Shown: positions 23,801 to 35,038, numbered from the stretch's first letter. The stretch is DNA of 64,000 nt from Delphinapterus leucas (GCF_002288925.2 NW_022097996.1:10837693-10901692), one strand, 5' to 3'. Notes: generated by a model not told the origin, from the sequence alone. Made by a program: numbers and translations.

Positions 23801-26800
23801 GTGTCATCTGAATTCCACCCCCAGAAACCTGGGGAGGGTGCTCTCATCCCAGTTTGATGGGGAGAAAACTATGACAGGATGGTGAAGGAGCATGTCCAAG
23901 GGTTCACAGCTGATAAAGTGGGAGCCGGTCAAATCTAGCCCTGCAGGATTCAGAATCTGTGTTCTTTCGAGTGTACCAAGCTCCTTCCAGCAACTGGAGG
24001 GCATGACATTGACTCTTTCCTCTAGAGAACTAGACTCCTTTGTCTTGGGAACTCAGGTGGCTTTATGTGGACGCCATGCATATATTGGTGACAAATTATA
24101 TAATCAGCTCATGGTACAGTTAAGAAAGCTGTTTGTGGCTGTAACCTTAGGGTCTGGTAGAGAATGGGCACACAATGAATATATTTTGAATGAAGGAACT
24201 CTAACATGGACACGAGAAGCCAAAACTTTTCAGAAGTGATTTCCTTCATTGAACCAATAGACACTCGTTGGCCAACCCCATCTCCTAAATGCTGCAGTTT
24301 GACCAGCACTGGGCTGTGGCTTGAAACGGATTGGCAACACAGGAGGGTATTGAATTGAACAAGGAGTTTACTGCACATCCATAATGGGGGGCTCCCTGTG
24401 TTATAAGGAGGTTCTAAGGTGGATCCTATTCCTGCCTTCAAGGCGCTTGCTGTCTGACCCGGGGAGAGAAATGAGCCAGACAGAATGCAGAGCAGAACGG
24501 GTTATGATGCCAAAGAGAAGTACGAGCAGGCAGGAGACGTGCCAGCAGGTGGGGATGGTGGGGGAGGGGGCCGAACCCAGCTCAGGGGGCCCTGGGGACC
24601 ACCTGCTTGTCCCGCTGCAGGGAGCCCCGATCCGAGCCTGTGTCTGCAGGCAAACAACCAGAGTCCAACCTGCTCTGCCCACAGAACCATGTCAAAGGGC
24701 CAGACAGTAGTGTGGAAGGGCTCTGGGAGATCGCGGTGGTCCATCTCTGTGTCGCTCTGTATGACTTTCCCTTGTGTGTCTCCAGAAAACAGCAGTGACC
24801 GCACCGTGTGCAAGGAAATCCGCCACAACTCCACGGGATGCCTGAAGATGAAGGACCAGTGTGAAAAGTGCCAGGAGATCTTGTCCATGGGTGAGTCGGG
24901 GGGCCCCGTGGTCTCCTGTATCCTCGGGTCTCCAGCACCTCACTAGGGCTGCTTTTATGGGCTCAGACGGATGGGAGTTCAAATGCCAGCCCTGTTGCCT
25001 TCCAGCTGTGACTCTGGGTGGGGGAGTCCTTTGCCCAGCTCTGCTTGAGTCCCCATCTGGGGTCGCGGGTTAAGATGAGGGGCTGTCCCTGAAGTCGGAC
25101 AGAATACAAGGTGCTTACCGCATGATCCAGCTCACGGTTAACAGGCTGACGGTGGCAGGAGCTGCCGTGCTTTTCTAAAGAGCTGTCATCCTTTGACTTC
25201 CCTCAGTTCGTCTGTTCCCAAGGGCCAAACCTAGTAGACGTCCCCGTGTTTTGCGCGGACAGTGAGTTTAGGCAGCGTGGTTCTGTTAAACAAACTCTTC
25301 CCATGCGTGTGTTACTAAACACTCTTGTAAACACTTTACAAACATTTACTCTTTTTCTTGGAACAACCGGGGTGGCTACAGTTATCATCCCTGTCTTACA
25401 GAGGAGGACACTCAGTCAGAGAAGGTTTGGTGACCTGCCCAAGATTACATGACGCCCTGGGGGCGTTTGTGGTGTGTTCCCGATCAGTGCAGCTGTGTTC
25501 TCTACCCTGAACACGTGGGTCTCTCCTAGTGGTACCCTAGCTTCCCGGCAAATTTACCTTTGGTAGGTTGGTCCCTGAGGCAGAGGAAATACCTCCCTTC
25601 TGCTGTTTCCTTCGGTTTTATCAGGGGGACTAAATTCTTCTTACTTGGAAATAACACCTATAAAGGCGGCGAAACACTTCCTGGCCCACAACAGTCTATG
25701 CTCGGAAAAAGTTAATTGTTTCCCTTGTACCGAGCGGATCGATCTTACGGCTTTGCTCTTACTTAATACTTTTTGGGTTTGCCCGGGCAGGCCTTCAGAG
25801 TCTAGCTAAATATTCCTAGTCTCATTGCTGTGATTTTAGAAGCTACTGCAAAAGAAATACAAGTGCTGTAAGAGGCTGATCTATGAAGAAGCGAGAGGTG
25901 AGTACACAACCTCCTGGGTTTATCCCATAAAATACCACGATTAGAAGAGTGTAAATCACACCGTGAGAGAGTCACGTTAGGGCCAGAAGAAGAGACCTAC
26001 AGATCCCCAAGCTCAGATTGGCGCCCCTGGCACTGATCTTAATGTTCACTGATCACAGCTTCCTGAAACAGCAGTTTTCTTTTCTACATTGAAGAAGACT
26101 TATGACCCCTTATCTAAGGTGCTTGCAGCCATTTGAGCAGGTGCTGCCCGGGACCTCCAGACTGGAATTTCACAACTTCGGTACTACTGGCATTTTGGAC
26201 CAGGTCCTTCTTTGTGGCGGGCGGTCCTGTGCACTGTGAGATGTTTAGCAGCCTCCCTGGCCTCTACCCACTGGAGGCCAGTAGCCTCCCACCCTCACCC
26301 CAGTTGTGACACCAAAAAGGTTTTCAGACCTTGTCAAATATCCCTGGGGACAGCACCGCCCCAAGTGAGAGCCACTGCTCTAGACTGCTACCCAGTTCTC
26401 AATGACAGTCCTTATTTTCCATGATTCCCTGGTAAGAAGAGTTAAGTTTCATCATTATGTACCTTTTTCAACCCAGTTTATTGTTAATAATCCTATGTCT
26501 TGCCCCACCTGACATTTTATTTTATTCTAGTGGAAATCATTACAGCCACCATGGTGAAGTGTGCAAAGAACGCCCCCTTTCCCCTGACGTGCTTGGGTTT
26601 GATGTGCTCTTTTGGGGAATATCTTTCAAAAATCAAGGGAGAGAAAAACAGTAGTTTTTAGAGAGAGAGAGTGGGTAGTTCCCAGCCCTTATCCACGTGA
26701 CAACCTGCAGTGGGCACTTGGTGACCAAAAGCAATGAACTTCCCTGCTCTCTGGTGAGCTTGGCGACCAGCCATGGTGGGCAGGTGGGCAAAGCCCGGAT

Positions 26801-28970
26801 GCCCAACCCCAGGCTACTGTGCTCTGTGGCCCGAGGGTCCTGACTGGCTCTTCTGCTACCCAGGCTCCTGGGGCCAGAATTTCCAACTCTATAGATATAG
26901 GCAAGCTTGGAGAATTTTCCAGAGCCACAGACTCAGAGTAGGAAGAGCCCAAGTTTAGGAGTTAAAGCCCGGGGTTCAACATCCTGCCCTCACAAATCGT
27001 TCATCCTATGACTTTAGGCAAATGATTTACCGCTCTGGTCCTCAGTTTCATTCTTGATAATACTTAACGTCAGAATACATCTGACCATTAGAGATCATGG
27101 CTATCCAGTGCACTTGGTGGTGCCTGGTACATAGCAGGTACCATGGCAGCTACAAGTAACATCCACCGTTTCCTGCAATGACTAATGGAGGGAAGGAGGG
27201 CAGTGAGGTCTGAGCACATGGAGCCCTGAGGTCCGTGCTTCTTGAGGTGTGGGCAGTGCCCCTCATTGCTGGTCCCCAAGGGGACAGGGTCCTGCACCCA
27301 AAGAGAAATGAGTGATGTCACTGAGACAGTTTAGTTCAGATGACATCGTCTCCCAGGGCAAGACATTCTCAATGAAGGACGCGCATGCTGATTTACATGC
27401 GGGGCGAGCCTTCTGTTTTGTCTTGGGCTGCTAGCGAACGCTTGGTGGACTGGAGCTTGGAGTAGCTCTGCCTTAGCTCTGCCTTAGGTCCTGGCTGCGT
27501 GAACTGGTTGCCATTTGTTTTCATCCCTTTTTAGCTCTCCCTTCACGTTTCTGGCGTTTGTCTTTTTTTTTTTTTAATCTCCGGGCAGACTGTTCAGCCA
27601 ACGACTCCTCTCAGATGCAGCTGCGCCAGCAGCTGAACATGTCCCTGCAGCTGGCGGAGAAGTTCAGCAAGCTGTATGACCAGCTGCTCCAGTCCTACCA
27701 GCAGAAGATGCTGAACACATCCTCCCTGCTGAAGCAGCTGAACGAGCAGTTCACCTGGGTGTCCCAGCTGGCCAACCTCACGCACAGCGACAGCCAGCAC
27801 TATCTCCAGGTCTCCACGGTGAGTCTGTCCTGGCCACACACTGAAGCTGGGCTCAAGGTGTTGTCTGGAGCTCATGTGATCCTCCCCCAGGGCTGAAACG
27901 GGGTGAAGATGTTCAAGAGCGCATGTCTGCTTTTCACTGAGCATTTGTCATATGGCAGGAAACAAAAACCTCAGGTCCAGTGGTGCATGGAAACCTTATC
28001 ACTCAGTGACGTGGAATGTCATGAACCCATTTTACAGATGAGGAAACTGAGAGGTTCAGCATCTTATCCAGCATCTCCTATCTGCAGGGTGATCACCTGG
28101 GTGTTTGTTTGAACCTGTCTGCCCGGCTGCAGAGCTAGTGCCCTTTCCGGGGAGCTGCCTTGCTGCCCTGTCCTGCCTAGGATGGCTCATGAATTGTCCC
28201 ATCGTTCTCCTCCAGTGATAAGAAGCTTCCCTCTAGTGCTGGGAACCTTTTCTTTTTCTTTCCCTGATTCCTCTTCTACCACCACGTGGCCAGTGGCTCC
28301 TCAAAGGAAACATGTTTTACTCAGTGGGGCTCCCCCAGGTTGGTCCTTCGTGAATGACATTTATACCCACAAACGAGGGTCTCTGAATTAGGGCATTTCT
28401 GTTCACCAAGTTGTATAGGTGTCGAGGTGAGTAAAAAGCAAAGGGGTCAACTGATCTGAATTAATAAGCCTGACTTCAGGTGCCAAATGAGTCCGTGTTG
28501 ACCGTTGTTTCCGCCCTCTCGTGACTTTTCTCCCTTTAGGTGAATTCCCACAGTTCCGACCCCAGCGTTCCCTCTGGCCTCACTAAGGTGGTTGTGAAGC
28601 TCTTTGATTCCTACCCCTTCACTGTGACGGTCCCACAAGAAGTCTCCAATCCTAAGTTTATGGAGACTGTGGCAGAGAAAGCGCTACAACAATACCGCCA
28701 GAAGAGCCGGTGAGTGTGCGGGCCTCACCTGCGGTCCCTCTGGGCCCATCAGGTCCCTGGGGACTGAGAAGAGGGCAGAGGACCTGGCCTGGGAATCGCT
28801 GCTCCTGTAGCCACAGCGCAGGCAGGGAACCACGAAGTTACTGGGAATTTTCTCCTTCCTTTGGAGGATGTTTCTTCTGGGTTGATAAGAATTGGAGCGT
28901 TGGTTGCTGCCTCTCGGTGAATATCAGGCCTCACCTTCCCCTCCCCACCTTCTTTTTCAGGGAGGAGTGA
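17775..28970 (+). CDS. CLU: Clusterin (apolipoprotein J) precursor, 8 coding exons
   Basis: Coding segments are 17775-17853, 19173-19321, 21627-21797, 23307-23718, 24786-24890, 27589-27818, 28540-28709 and 28961-28970. They join in frame to 1,326 nt (441 residues plus stop); human clusterin has 449. Clusterin is a secreted, heavily glycosylated extracellular chaperone that also binds complement terminal complexes and lipids. Seen in the translation: a hydrophobic signal peptide (residues 1 to about 19), a lysine-rich coiled-coil start (about 30-76), five beta-chain cysteines (96, 107, 110, 115, 123), an R-F-A-R cleavage site at 218-221 and five alpha-chain cysteines (279, 289, 296, 299, 307). 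By family knowledge the cysteines make the five interchain disulfides. Compared with human, one initiator Met and five residues after the signal peptide are absent, as I recall for bovine, and two residues are missing near the C-terminus. All introns are GT-AG. No lesion is visible, so the gene looks functional. Confidence 0.97.
18085..18190 (+). repeat. L2-like fragment in CLU intron 2
   Basis: cttccacgaagctccatgaag and tttccatagcacttactacc resemble the L2 3' UTR. Confidence 0.5.
18375..18580 (+). repeat. MIR SINE in CLU intron 2
   Basis: agctgtataaccctgggtaa followed by gattaaa-type 3' region and ccagctcagcatttggcc. Confidence 0.65.
19173..19321 (+). CDS. CLU: CLU exon 3: N-terminal coiled coil
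   Basis: Codes residues 27-76 (phase 1 in, phase 0 out) after the acceptor cttgcag and ends GAG/gtaaga. It is rich in K, E and L and ends with EAKKKKE, the basic stretch that in human has been discussed as a nuclear localisation motif of the non-secreted form. Intron 3 (19322-21626) carries a young minus-strand CHR SINE and L2/L1 remnants. Confidence 0.95.
19575..19690 (-). repeat. L2-like fragment in CLU intron 3
   Basis: gactatgtgcaaggtccaag to accttcaggaagcttatct, reverse of the L2 3' end. Confidence 0.5.
20236..20449 (-). mobile_element. CHR-1-type SINE in CLU intron 3, minus strand
   Basis: Poly(T) tract, ggtacacgggcctctcactg, then caccagggaagcc. Identical target duplications cttgttcttgaattttt flank it, so it is young. 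Confidence 0.95.
20720..21180 (-). mobile_element. Old L1 fragment in CLU intron 3, antisense
   Basis: AT-rich; gagcattggggttgattcca and tagaattactggatcaaat follow the antisense L1 ORF2-end pattern seen also at 36.8 and 43.3 kb. Confidence 0.5.
21627..21797 (+). CDS. CLU: CLU exon 4: beta-chain cysteine cluster
   Basis: Codes residues 77-133, phase 0 at both ends. It contains the five beta-chain cysteines (C96, C107, C110, C115, C123) and N-glycosylation sequons at N80 (NDT) and N97 (NET). This is the most conserved part of the protein. Intron 4 (21798-23306) contains an old interspersed repeat at about 22125-22690 and otherwise unique sequence. Confidence 0.96.
22125..22690. repeat. Old interspersed repeat in CLU intron 4, family unassigned
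   Basis: tgattaaatcattgaccatt, ccagcccctctcccctcctt, ttaacataacaaaagacact-like and ttataaatcacaatatcaca form a pattern familiar from dispersed mammalian repeats. The class cannot be settled by eye. Confidence 0.5.
23307..23718 (+). CDS. CLU: CLU exon 5: chain-cleavage exon
   Basis: The largest coding exon; residues 134-270 plus one base. It contains the sequon N139 (NQS), an amphipathic segment, and KSRFAR followed by NVMPF, aligned with the human cleavage that separates beta and alpha chains after R227. The R-x-x-R furin pattern is kept (R218, R221). The acceptor is gtcgcag and the donor is ggag/gttaga, a weaker site. The frame stays open for 333 nt upstream into the intron, which I regard as chance. 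Intron 5 (23719-24785) has MIR- and L2-like remnants. Confidence 0.96.
23830..23970 (-). repeat. MIR-like fragment in CLU intron 5
   Basis: gatggggagaaaactatgac and gttcacagctgataaagtgg. Confidence 0.45.
24786..24890 (+). CDS. CLU: CLU exon 6: alpha-chain cysteines
   Basis: Codes residues 271-305 with split codons at both ends. It carries C279, C289, C296 and C299, and the sequon N285 (NST) that aligns with human N291. An additional sequon, N272 (NSS), sits just after the exon junction where human has acidic residues. The donor is atgg/gtgagt. Intron 6 (24891-27588, the longest coding intron) holds a MER20-like element, MIRs and a candidate cassette exon at 25840-25897. Confidence 0.95.
25310..25460 (-). 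repeat. MIR SINE in CLU intron 6
   Basis: atccctgtcttacagaggag and tgacctgcccaagattacat. Confidence 0.65.
25840..25897 (+). other. Candidate cassette (poison) exon in CLU intron 6
   Basis: 58 nt between tgattttag and a perfect donor gag/gtgagt. Its length is not a multiple of three. Spliced after exon 6 it would meet TAA after nine more codons, so inclusion would truncate the alpha chain and expose the mRNA to decay. There is no transcript evidence; it may be a decoy site. Confidence 0.25.
26165..26390 (-). mobile_element. MER20-like hAT element in CLU intron 6
   Basis: ggtactactggcattttgga, actgtgagatgtttagcagc, ctggcctctacccactggag and cagttgtgacaccaaaaagg follow the antisense MER20 order. 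Confidence 0.75.
26955..27150 (+). repeat. MIR SINE in CLU intron 6
   Basis: ctatgactttaggcaaatga, cctcagtttcattcttgata and tggtacatagcaggtacc. Confidence 0.65.
27589..27818 (+). CDS. CLU: CLU exon 7: alpha-chain helical region
   Basis: Codes residues 306-382; acceptor ccgggcag preceded by a run of T, donor cacg/gtgagt. It contains the tenth conserved cysteine C307, conserved sequons N348 (NTS) and N368 (NLT), and two sequons not in human, N310 (NDS) and N322 (NMS). The Q-, L- and K-rich composition fits the predicted amphipathic helices. Intron 7 (27819-28539) holds a MIR fragment. Confidence 0.95.
27930..28075 (-). repeat. MIR-like fragment in CLU intron 7
   Basis: acccattttacagatgaggaaactgaga is the antisense MIR core. 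Confidence 0.55.
28540..28709 (+). CDS. CLU: CLU exon 8: C-terminal beta segment
   Basis: Codes residues 383-438 plus two bases of 439; acceptor ccctttag, donor gccg/gtgagt. It matches the conserved VVVKLFDS and [11 protein letters not shown] segments. Relative to human, two residues (R-K) are missing before NPKFMETV. Intron 8 is only 251 nt. Confidence 0.95.
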
Positions 28971-29209
28971 GACGTGAGCGTTGCTTTTCCAAGTATGGGG
29001 GTGTCTGCGTCCAGCTGCCCCCGCGATGAGCCACAGCCCCCTCTAGAGAGCTCTGCACGTCACCAGCTGACCAGGCCCTGGGCTCGAGGCCCTCCTGACC
29101 GCACCCAGCTTCTCCCTCTGGATTTGCACTGTAATGCCTGCATTTGCTGATCACGGGAAGAACTTCCCCGCATGCCACTAACTCAATAAACCGCCTTGTA
29201 ATCTGAATG
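28961..29209 (+). CDS. CLU: CLU exon 9: last three codons, stop and 3' UTR
   Basis: After the acceptor tttttcag the exon completes R-E-E and stops with TGA at 28968-28970, the same C-terminus as human (HREE). The remaining sequence is a short 3' UTR. The 3' end is estimated from the poly(A) signal about 20 bases earlier and a GT-rich stretch just after. Confidence 0.9.
29185..29190 (+). promoter_or_regulatory. CLU: CLU poly(A) signal AATAAA
   Basis: A canonical hexamer in actcaataaaccg, 215 bases after the stop codon and followed by a TG-rich stretch (tgctctgctgtgtcc) that fits a downstream element. Cleavage is expected near 29205-29215. Confidence 0.85.
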
Positions 29210-29227
29210 CTCTGCTGTGTCCTCTTT

Positions 29228-29264
29228 ATGCTATTTTTGTTTTTTTTTTTTGTTTTTTTTTAAA
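29228..29264. repeat. T-rich tract
   Basis: Runs of T with interspersed G just past the CLU 3' end. Confidence 0.7.
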
Positions 29265-32200
29265 TCTCCCACACACTTTCATTTGGGTGTGGAAGAAAAA
29301 AGGAGAAAAGAAAAAGCAATGGCTAAGATGGTATGTTCTCATATAGTTGAGCATAAAAGGAGTGGGACAGTGAAGTTGACCCAGTTCAAAGATTTCTTGC
29401 TTTTAGGAAGAGAGATGTTCCCTATAGCCAGCTAAAAATACGTTTCTGAAAAATGAATCTTTTCCATTCCATTATAAAGCAGATACATATTCTGATGGGG
29501 GCGGGGGTGATACCCTGAAGGAATACATTGAAAATTAGGGTGCAGAAGGGGTAAAAATAAGGCATACCAGTTATTTCCATACATAATTGATATTTTCCTT
29601 ATGGAAAAAGTAGTGCCCCCCAAAACAAAACGAGGTAATTTTCTTTTAGCTGTAAGAGCCTAGAATCCCTGAGGCACCTTCTTGACTGTGGCATTGATTG
29701 GCCACTGTCTGTCTATACAAACTTTATATCTTTCCCTCAACCCCAGGAATTTCTCCTCTGCCTGGGTTTCTCGTGATGACTATTCACCCCTCACTCTGAA
29801 ACATAGCTGGCCTGCAGGACCTTACGTTGCCAGCAGGTGGCAGTGACTAACCGCGGTACTTCACATTAAGAAGCCTCTCCATTTATGAATCTTCTCTACA
29901 GAATTCTGTTCATCAAATACGCTTCAAGGTTTGTAGCAAAGTCCACATGTAAATTAAAAGCTTAAAATATTCTTAGTTTACCATTCCTTGTTTCTCCAAG
30001 TTATCAACAACCCTGCCACACAAGCAAAAAACTCTATGGCTCAGTATATGTTCACAGAAGCTAGTACTTTAGTATTGCTATCAAGGAAGTTCAGAGTAAA
30101 GTTAGGGTGATTCATTTAAAGATATACCATAACCTTAATTAGGGTTATGGTTCAGAAGGCATTTGCTAAAATGACCATAATTGTAAATTATATATTACAT
30201 CATTGCCACAGCTTATGTTTCAAAAATTATTTTCTGTTTTCCATTATGTTGCTGGATGCTGGCAGTCACTACAGCAAGTTGTTGCTTCTTTTTACGCAAC
30301 CTCCTTTAAACTCTCCTAGACCTGCCCCTTAAAATTCAGAGGCTAAAGCTGACTCAGTTTCACTGGGACCCCTTTTCCCCACCCTCTTCCTTCTTTGCAC
30401 AGTGGCCTGGTTTGAGGGTCCGTGGACGTCCCTCCATCCCCAACAGTAGTTCCAGCCTGAGGCCCTAGAAGGTCCGAGGCAGGAAATGAGATGTTGGTTT
30501 CTGGCTTCCAGGATCCTTGCAGCAGAATGGGAGCAGGGCTTGATGTTCTGAGAAGAGAGGGCTTGTCCTCTGCCTGGCCAGGGGAGTGGCACAAATCCAC
30601 TGTCAGCCTCTACGTTGACACTTGAAAGCCTTCTGCTAGAAAATTGTAATTAGATGTCATCTCTGATGAGGTGCAACGACCCCAGAGTTGTGCCGTGTGC
30701 CGCTTGGGCAATTGTAACTAGCAGCCCTGGGCCAACCACAGTGCTCTAAGCCCTGGGCTAATTGCTTTGTGTAATCCCATTGGGTCCCTGCAGTTCCCCT
30801 CAGGGCAGGAGTTATTTCCCCCCTGCACAGCACAAAGGCTTCCAGGAGTAGCCTTCATTAGAGAAGTGCCCTGTGACAGGAAGGCCTAGAGGGGAGAAGA
30901 CCCCACCCCAGTTCCTTGTGGTCCACAGAGACTATAGGCGGGGACCCCGGGTTGCAGCCCTGCACTTTGAAGGGGTGGGGAATAGGGGAGCCGTGGGAGC
31001 CCGGAAGCCCCGTCAGAGTGCGCCGAGCAGAGCTCGCCACCTAGTGGTGAGGGTGGGCTTGACAGGGGCCCCTTGGTTCGGGCTTCCCTTCCCCCAAAGG
31101 CCTCCAATTAGTCTCCTTTAGGCATCACCTCCCCTGGGGTTACAAGGTCACAGAGTCACAGTGACTGGATTGGAGGAAAATGCTCACCACGGAAGAGAAA
31201 CTTTGTCCCACCCCAAGGGCGCTGGAGGCTTAGACTGCTGGCAGGGGCCTAAGGAGGACACACGCACCAAGTTCAAGGCTGGCCCAAGGACAGCGTCCAC
31301 TTGTCTAGGGGGAGAGGAGACCCCTTGGTAGTAGCAGCCCGGGTCAACAGACCAAGCAAGACCCCACCTCACCTCAGAGGAGCTTGACCAGGAGCGAGGA
31401 GGAGGTCGTGGTCCAGCGTGGGAACACGCCCCGATGCTGGTCTGCTCAGAACCGGAGGAGGGCAGCCTGTGCGCCCCTCACCTCCTCCAGCCCTCCTCCT
31501 CCGATGCGGGAGGGGAAGAGTTTGCTTTGGATGCAAGGGTGACGTTCCATAGTAAACTTTGGATCGTTTTAGTAACTGTGACCTTTTCAGGAAGAAAAAA
31601 CCCAATCTGCATGAGCTGTTAAGTGACGGGAACAGTGGTCAGAGTGAATCAAATTGTTTCATGTTTGTGCCTCCAAAGCAATTGAAACTCCACCATAAAC
31701 AGATTCCCGGAGTCGCATCCACAGTTGAGCATGAGGTGCAGACAGGAAGTGGCTCGGGGAGAGGTAATTGGGAGTGCGGGTGTAGACATAATAAGGACCA
31801 TTTATTTGCAGTCATGCAGAATTGGGATCAAACCCAGGTCTGATTCTGGGGTCCATGGGGCCCTCGCTGGCCAGGCTCCCACCTTAGTATCCTCTCTAGA
31901 CCCAGCATTTGCCCGGGGTTTTCTCGCTGTGACAGGATAGCTTGGCAAACCCAGGAAGTATGAAATGTATCTAAAGACAGCTCGAGAGGGACTCGGGTCT
32001 GCAGAATTTATTAATAGAACTGATGACTACCAAATCAGTCAATATGATAGCAAGTGAACGCCAGGCCAAGTGGAACAATTTACGAGGTTAATAATGAACT
32101 CTCTGTTTGCCTCTGGGATATCTCGACCCCTCTGTCAGAATCCTCCCGGAGGGTGACACTGCGCAGGGTGGGGTGGGGTGACGGCCATTGGTCCAGCGCC

Positions 32201-32685
32201 TCCTGCCCTGCGCCCACCACTCTGAGGCCTCAGTCAACAGTTGCCTCCAGCCAGGTCAAGTCCACTCCAAGGTTGGGGAAGGGGAGTCACTCAGGCTAGG
32301 AGAGGGAATGGAGACAGGTCAGCACTTTACTTGCCCTCATCTGTTTGTTGCCTCCAGCACCAAAGGAGTAACGATAACGACGTTCAGCTGGGACCAGACG
32401 TTCTCCTACAACCTCCTCTTGATATCCAGACCCTTCGGTGCCCAATTCAATAAAAACGTGCACCTGACCCACGCTGACCGCCACACAGGTGTGGGTGATG
32501 GGTGGACCAATTACTCCAGCCTCACATCCATAAAGAGGCTTTTGCCTTCTTTGGGAAGGGCTTCGTGCACAGGTATAAAATCACAGAGATGCACTGACAG
32601 CACCGAAGGAAGCTGTTCATTCCCCAGATTCAAGCCTGCGACCCTCCCCAACCCACCTGCCCAGAGTGCACAAGGTATCATTCTT
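29265..32685. other. CLU-GULO intergenic gap, left part
   Basis: Mostly unique-looking sequence. A MIR-like fragment lies at about 30715-30850. Open frames at 30.3-31.1 kb and 32.1-32.7 kb occur on both strands without conserved features. No gene supported. Confidence 0.5.
30715..30850 (-). repeat. MIR-like fragment
   Basis: ccacagtgctctaagccctg and gttatttcccccctgcacag, antisense of a MIR 3' half. Confidence 0.45.
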
Positions 32686-32687
32686 TT

Positions 32688-32836
32688 TTTTTCTTTTTAA
32701 TTAAAAAAAAATTTTTTTTTGGCCGTGCCCCACGTCATGGGGGTATCTTAGTTCCCTGACCAGGGATGGAACCCGTGCCCCCTGCAGTGGCATCTCGGAG
32801 TCTTAACCCCTGGACCCACCGCCAGGGGAAGTCCCA
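32688..32836 (-). mobile_element. Older tRNA-Glu-type SINE, minus strand
   Basis: ttttggccgtgccccacgtc, then gaccagggatggaacccgtg and ccaggggaagtccc. Target duplications caaggtatcatt at 32671 and 32835. Confidence 0.85.
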
Positions 32837-32849
32837 AGGTATCATTTTT

Positions 32850-34735
32850 AAAAATAGCAATTATCTGGAGCCTAGTGTAACATTCTCTCACTCTGTGTGT
32901 GTAAAAACATCCATTTGTGGATGTCAAAACTTAAACCAAAATTTTGATAACTCTTTTTGGGAACTTTCTGGAAATGTCTGGGCCGCTCTTGATCCTGCCA
33001 CATGGGGAAAGAAACTCAGGATGGAAACGAAGATAAGCCAGGCTTGGTTGGGTATTTAGTGCAGCTTCACTCAGACACTGCCTTGTATTTTTTCCCCCTT
33101 AGTTCAGGGGTTCCTCACGGAACTATTTTTCGTAGTTATTTTTCGTAGCTATTTTTCCAGCTTCCACTGCCCCATCCTTGGAATAACTCCTGCTTTGGAC
33201 TCATTTTAGTGACTGGAGACCTACAGGTAAGATCTTCCTAGTAGCGGACCCAGAGACACCCCTTCTAACTGTGAAACCTACCTTTGTGGAGAGATCTCTT
33301 CCCTCTCGGCACTGCCCCTCCTCCAGGGCGTCCCTCGGGGTTTGCTCCCTTCTCTGAGGCTTTCCTGGTCGCTTTAGGGTTTGGGACTAGCCAGCCTCTT
33401 GCCTGTAGGTCAGAGGGGGACGCTTTGCCCCGCCTGCGCCCGCACCTCGAAGGATCCCGACAGCTGCCACCAGGGGGCGGCATGAATCCCTGTTCCGGGG
33501 CTGACAGCGGACGCGGACCTTGAGAGAAGGACCAGAGTTGCGCTCCGGCTCCGCTGATGGCTGGGCTTCACTGCCCTCTCTCCCTCCAGTCAGGTGACCC
33601 ACCCACCTCCCCGTATCTTTCCTCTGGGCCCAGCCCCTGCAGGTGGCCAAGTTGACTCTGCAGATTTGGGGTTATCCCCATGCAGAGACACCCACAATTG
33701 AAGTGAGGGGGCATCTGGCTTGGCTTTTAAATGTCCCACATCTTTGCCTTTGGGGAGGCTTTCTGAGCGGTGGTGCATCCTTCTGGGACCGTCAGAGCTC
33801 ACCCGGAGCCCTCCCGTTCTCAGCTGTGAATTTGTGGGGTGCTGGGGCCAGGCGGCCGCCCTGAGGGGACGAGCTGTCCAGAGTTCACTCAGTCGGCTTC
33901 ATGAGATTTATACGGTTCCTTTTGGCCGGTGACCACTCACCGCAAATTCAACTTTGAGAGCCGCTCACGGCCCAACAGCTCTGATGCTGTACTATGATTT
34001 AGTTTCACACTGGCCCAGGGGGACCGCCTTCCTCATCCTGCCAGCCGATTCCTTAGCTGGCAATCACTGTTCGCTGTTAGAAGTACAGGCTCTGAGCCTC
34101 AGCACCCACGATTTTTCCGAGTCCCCTGAGATGAGTTGAGTGTGTGCCAGCGGGGCTCATGCTACCTGAGGCTTGGACGTGAGGGCAGTGCTGGGAGAGG
34201 CGAGAAGCCAGTCAGTGGGAACCTGGACCAGCAGTGGCCAGGAGGAGACAAGAGAGGAGAGAAAAGTGGATCTGCATTAGCAATGCCTTCAGAAGCGCAA
34301 TTTATGGCTTCAGGACACAGCTGGTACCAAAAGGACTCTGCAAGGAGAATTTTTTGGGGGGGAGGATGACCTTCAGGCATCAAAAGATCTCAAATCAAAG
34401 GAAGAGTAAATTATATTCATCAAAAGCCTGATCCAGAAAGGGGACCCGGGTTCTCTGGTAATTAGAACGTCTATTTCCAGAACATTCTTTGGCCTCAGCA
34501 TTACCAGGAATTGAAGTTTTACTGAACCTCAGGGTTTGGGGCTTAAGTCATTGCACTGTGTGTTCCTTAATGTCCGTACTTCTCCCCCTGGGGTAGATGC
34601 GAGGTGCGATAAAAGCACACAACAAACACGGCACTACTGCATTAAGCAGAAATGTCACTTAAAGATTTGGAAAATAGAACATTGCTCACAAGTTTAAAAC
34701 AAAATTACATAATGAAATAGAATGCAAAATTCATA
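32850..34735. other. Intergenic stretch, nothing recognised
   Basis: GC-rich in part (33.3-33.9 kb) with short overlapping open frames in several phases. No conserved coding signal and no named repeat. Confidence 0.45.
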
Positions 34736-34745
34736 GATTTTATTT

Positions 34746-35038
34746 ATTTTTAAAGTTAATTAATTAATTTATTTATGGCTGTGTTGGGTCTTCGTTTCTG
34801 TGCGAGGGCTTTCTCTAGCTGTGGCGAGCGGGGGCCGCTCTTCATCGTGGTGCGCGGGCCTCTCACTATCGCGGCCTCTCTTGATGCGGAGCACAGGCTC
34901 CAGACGTGCAGGCTCAGTAATGGTGGCTCACGGGCCCAGTTGCTCCGCGGCATGTGGGATCTTCCCAGACGAGGGCTCGAACCCGTGTCCCCTGCATTGG
35001 CAGGCAGATTCTAAACCACTGCGCCACCAGGGAAGCCC
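34746..35038 (-). mobile_element. CHR-2-type (long) SINE, minus strand
   Basis: Full-length: tatggctgtgttgggtcttc to gccaccagggaagcccc, with target duplications caaaattcatagatttta and caaaattcgtagatttta. Confidence 0.95.
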
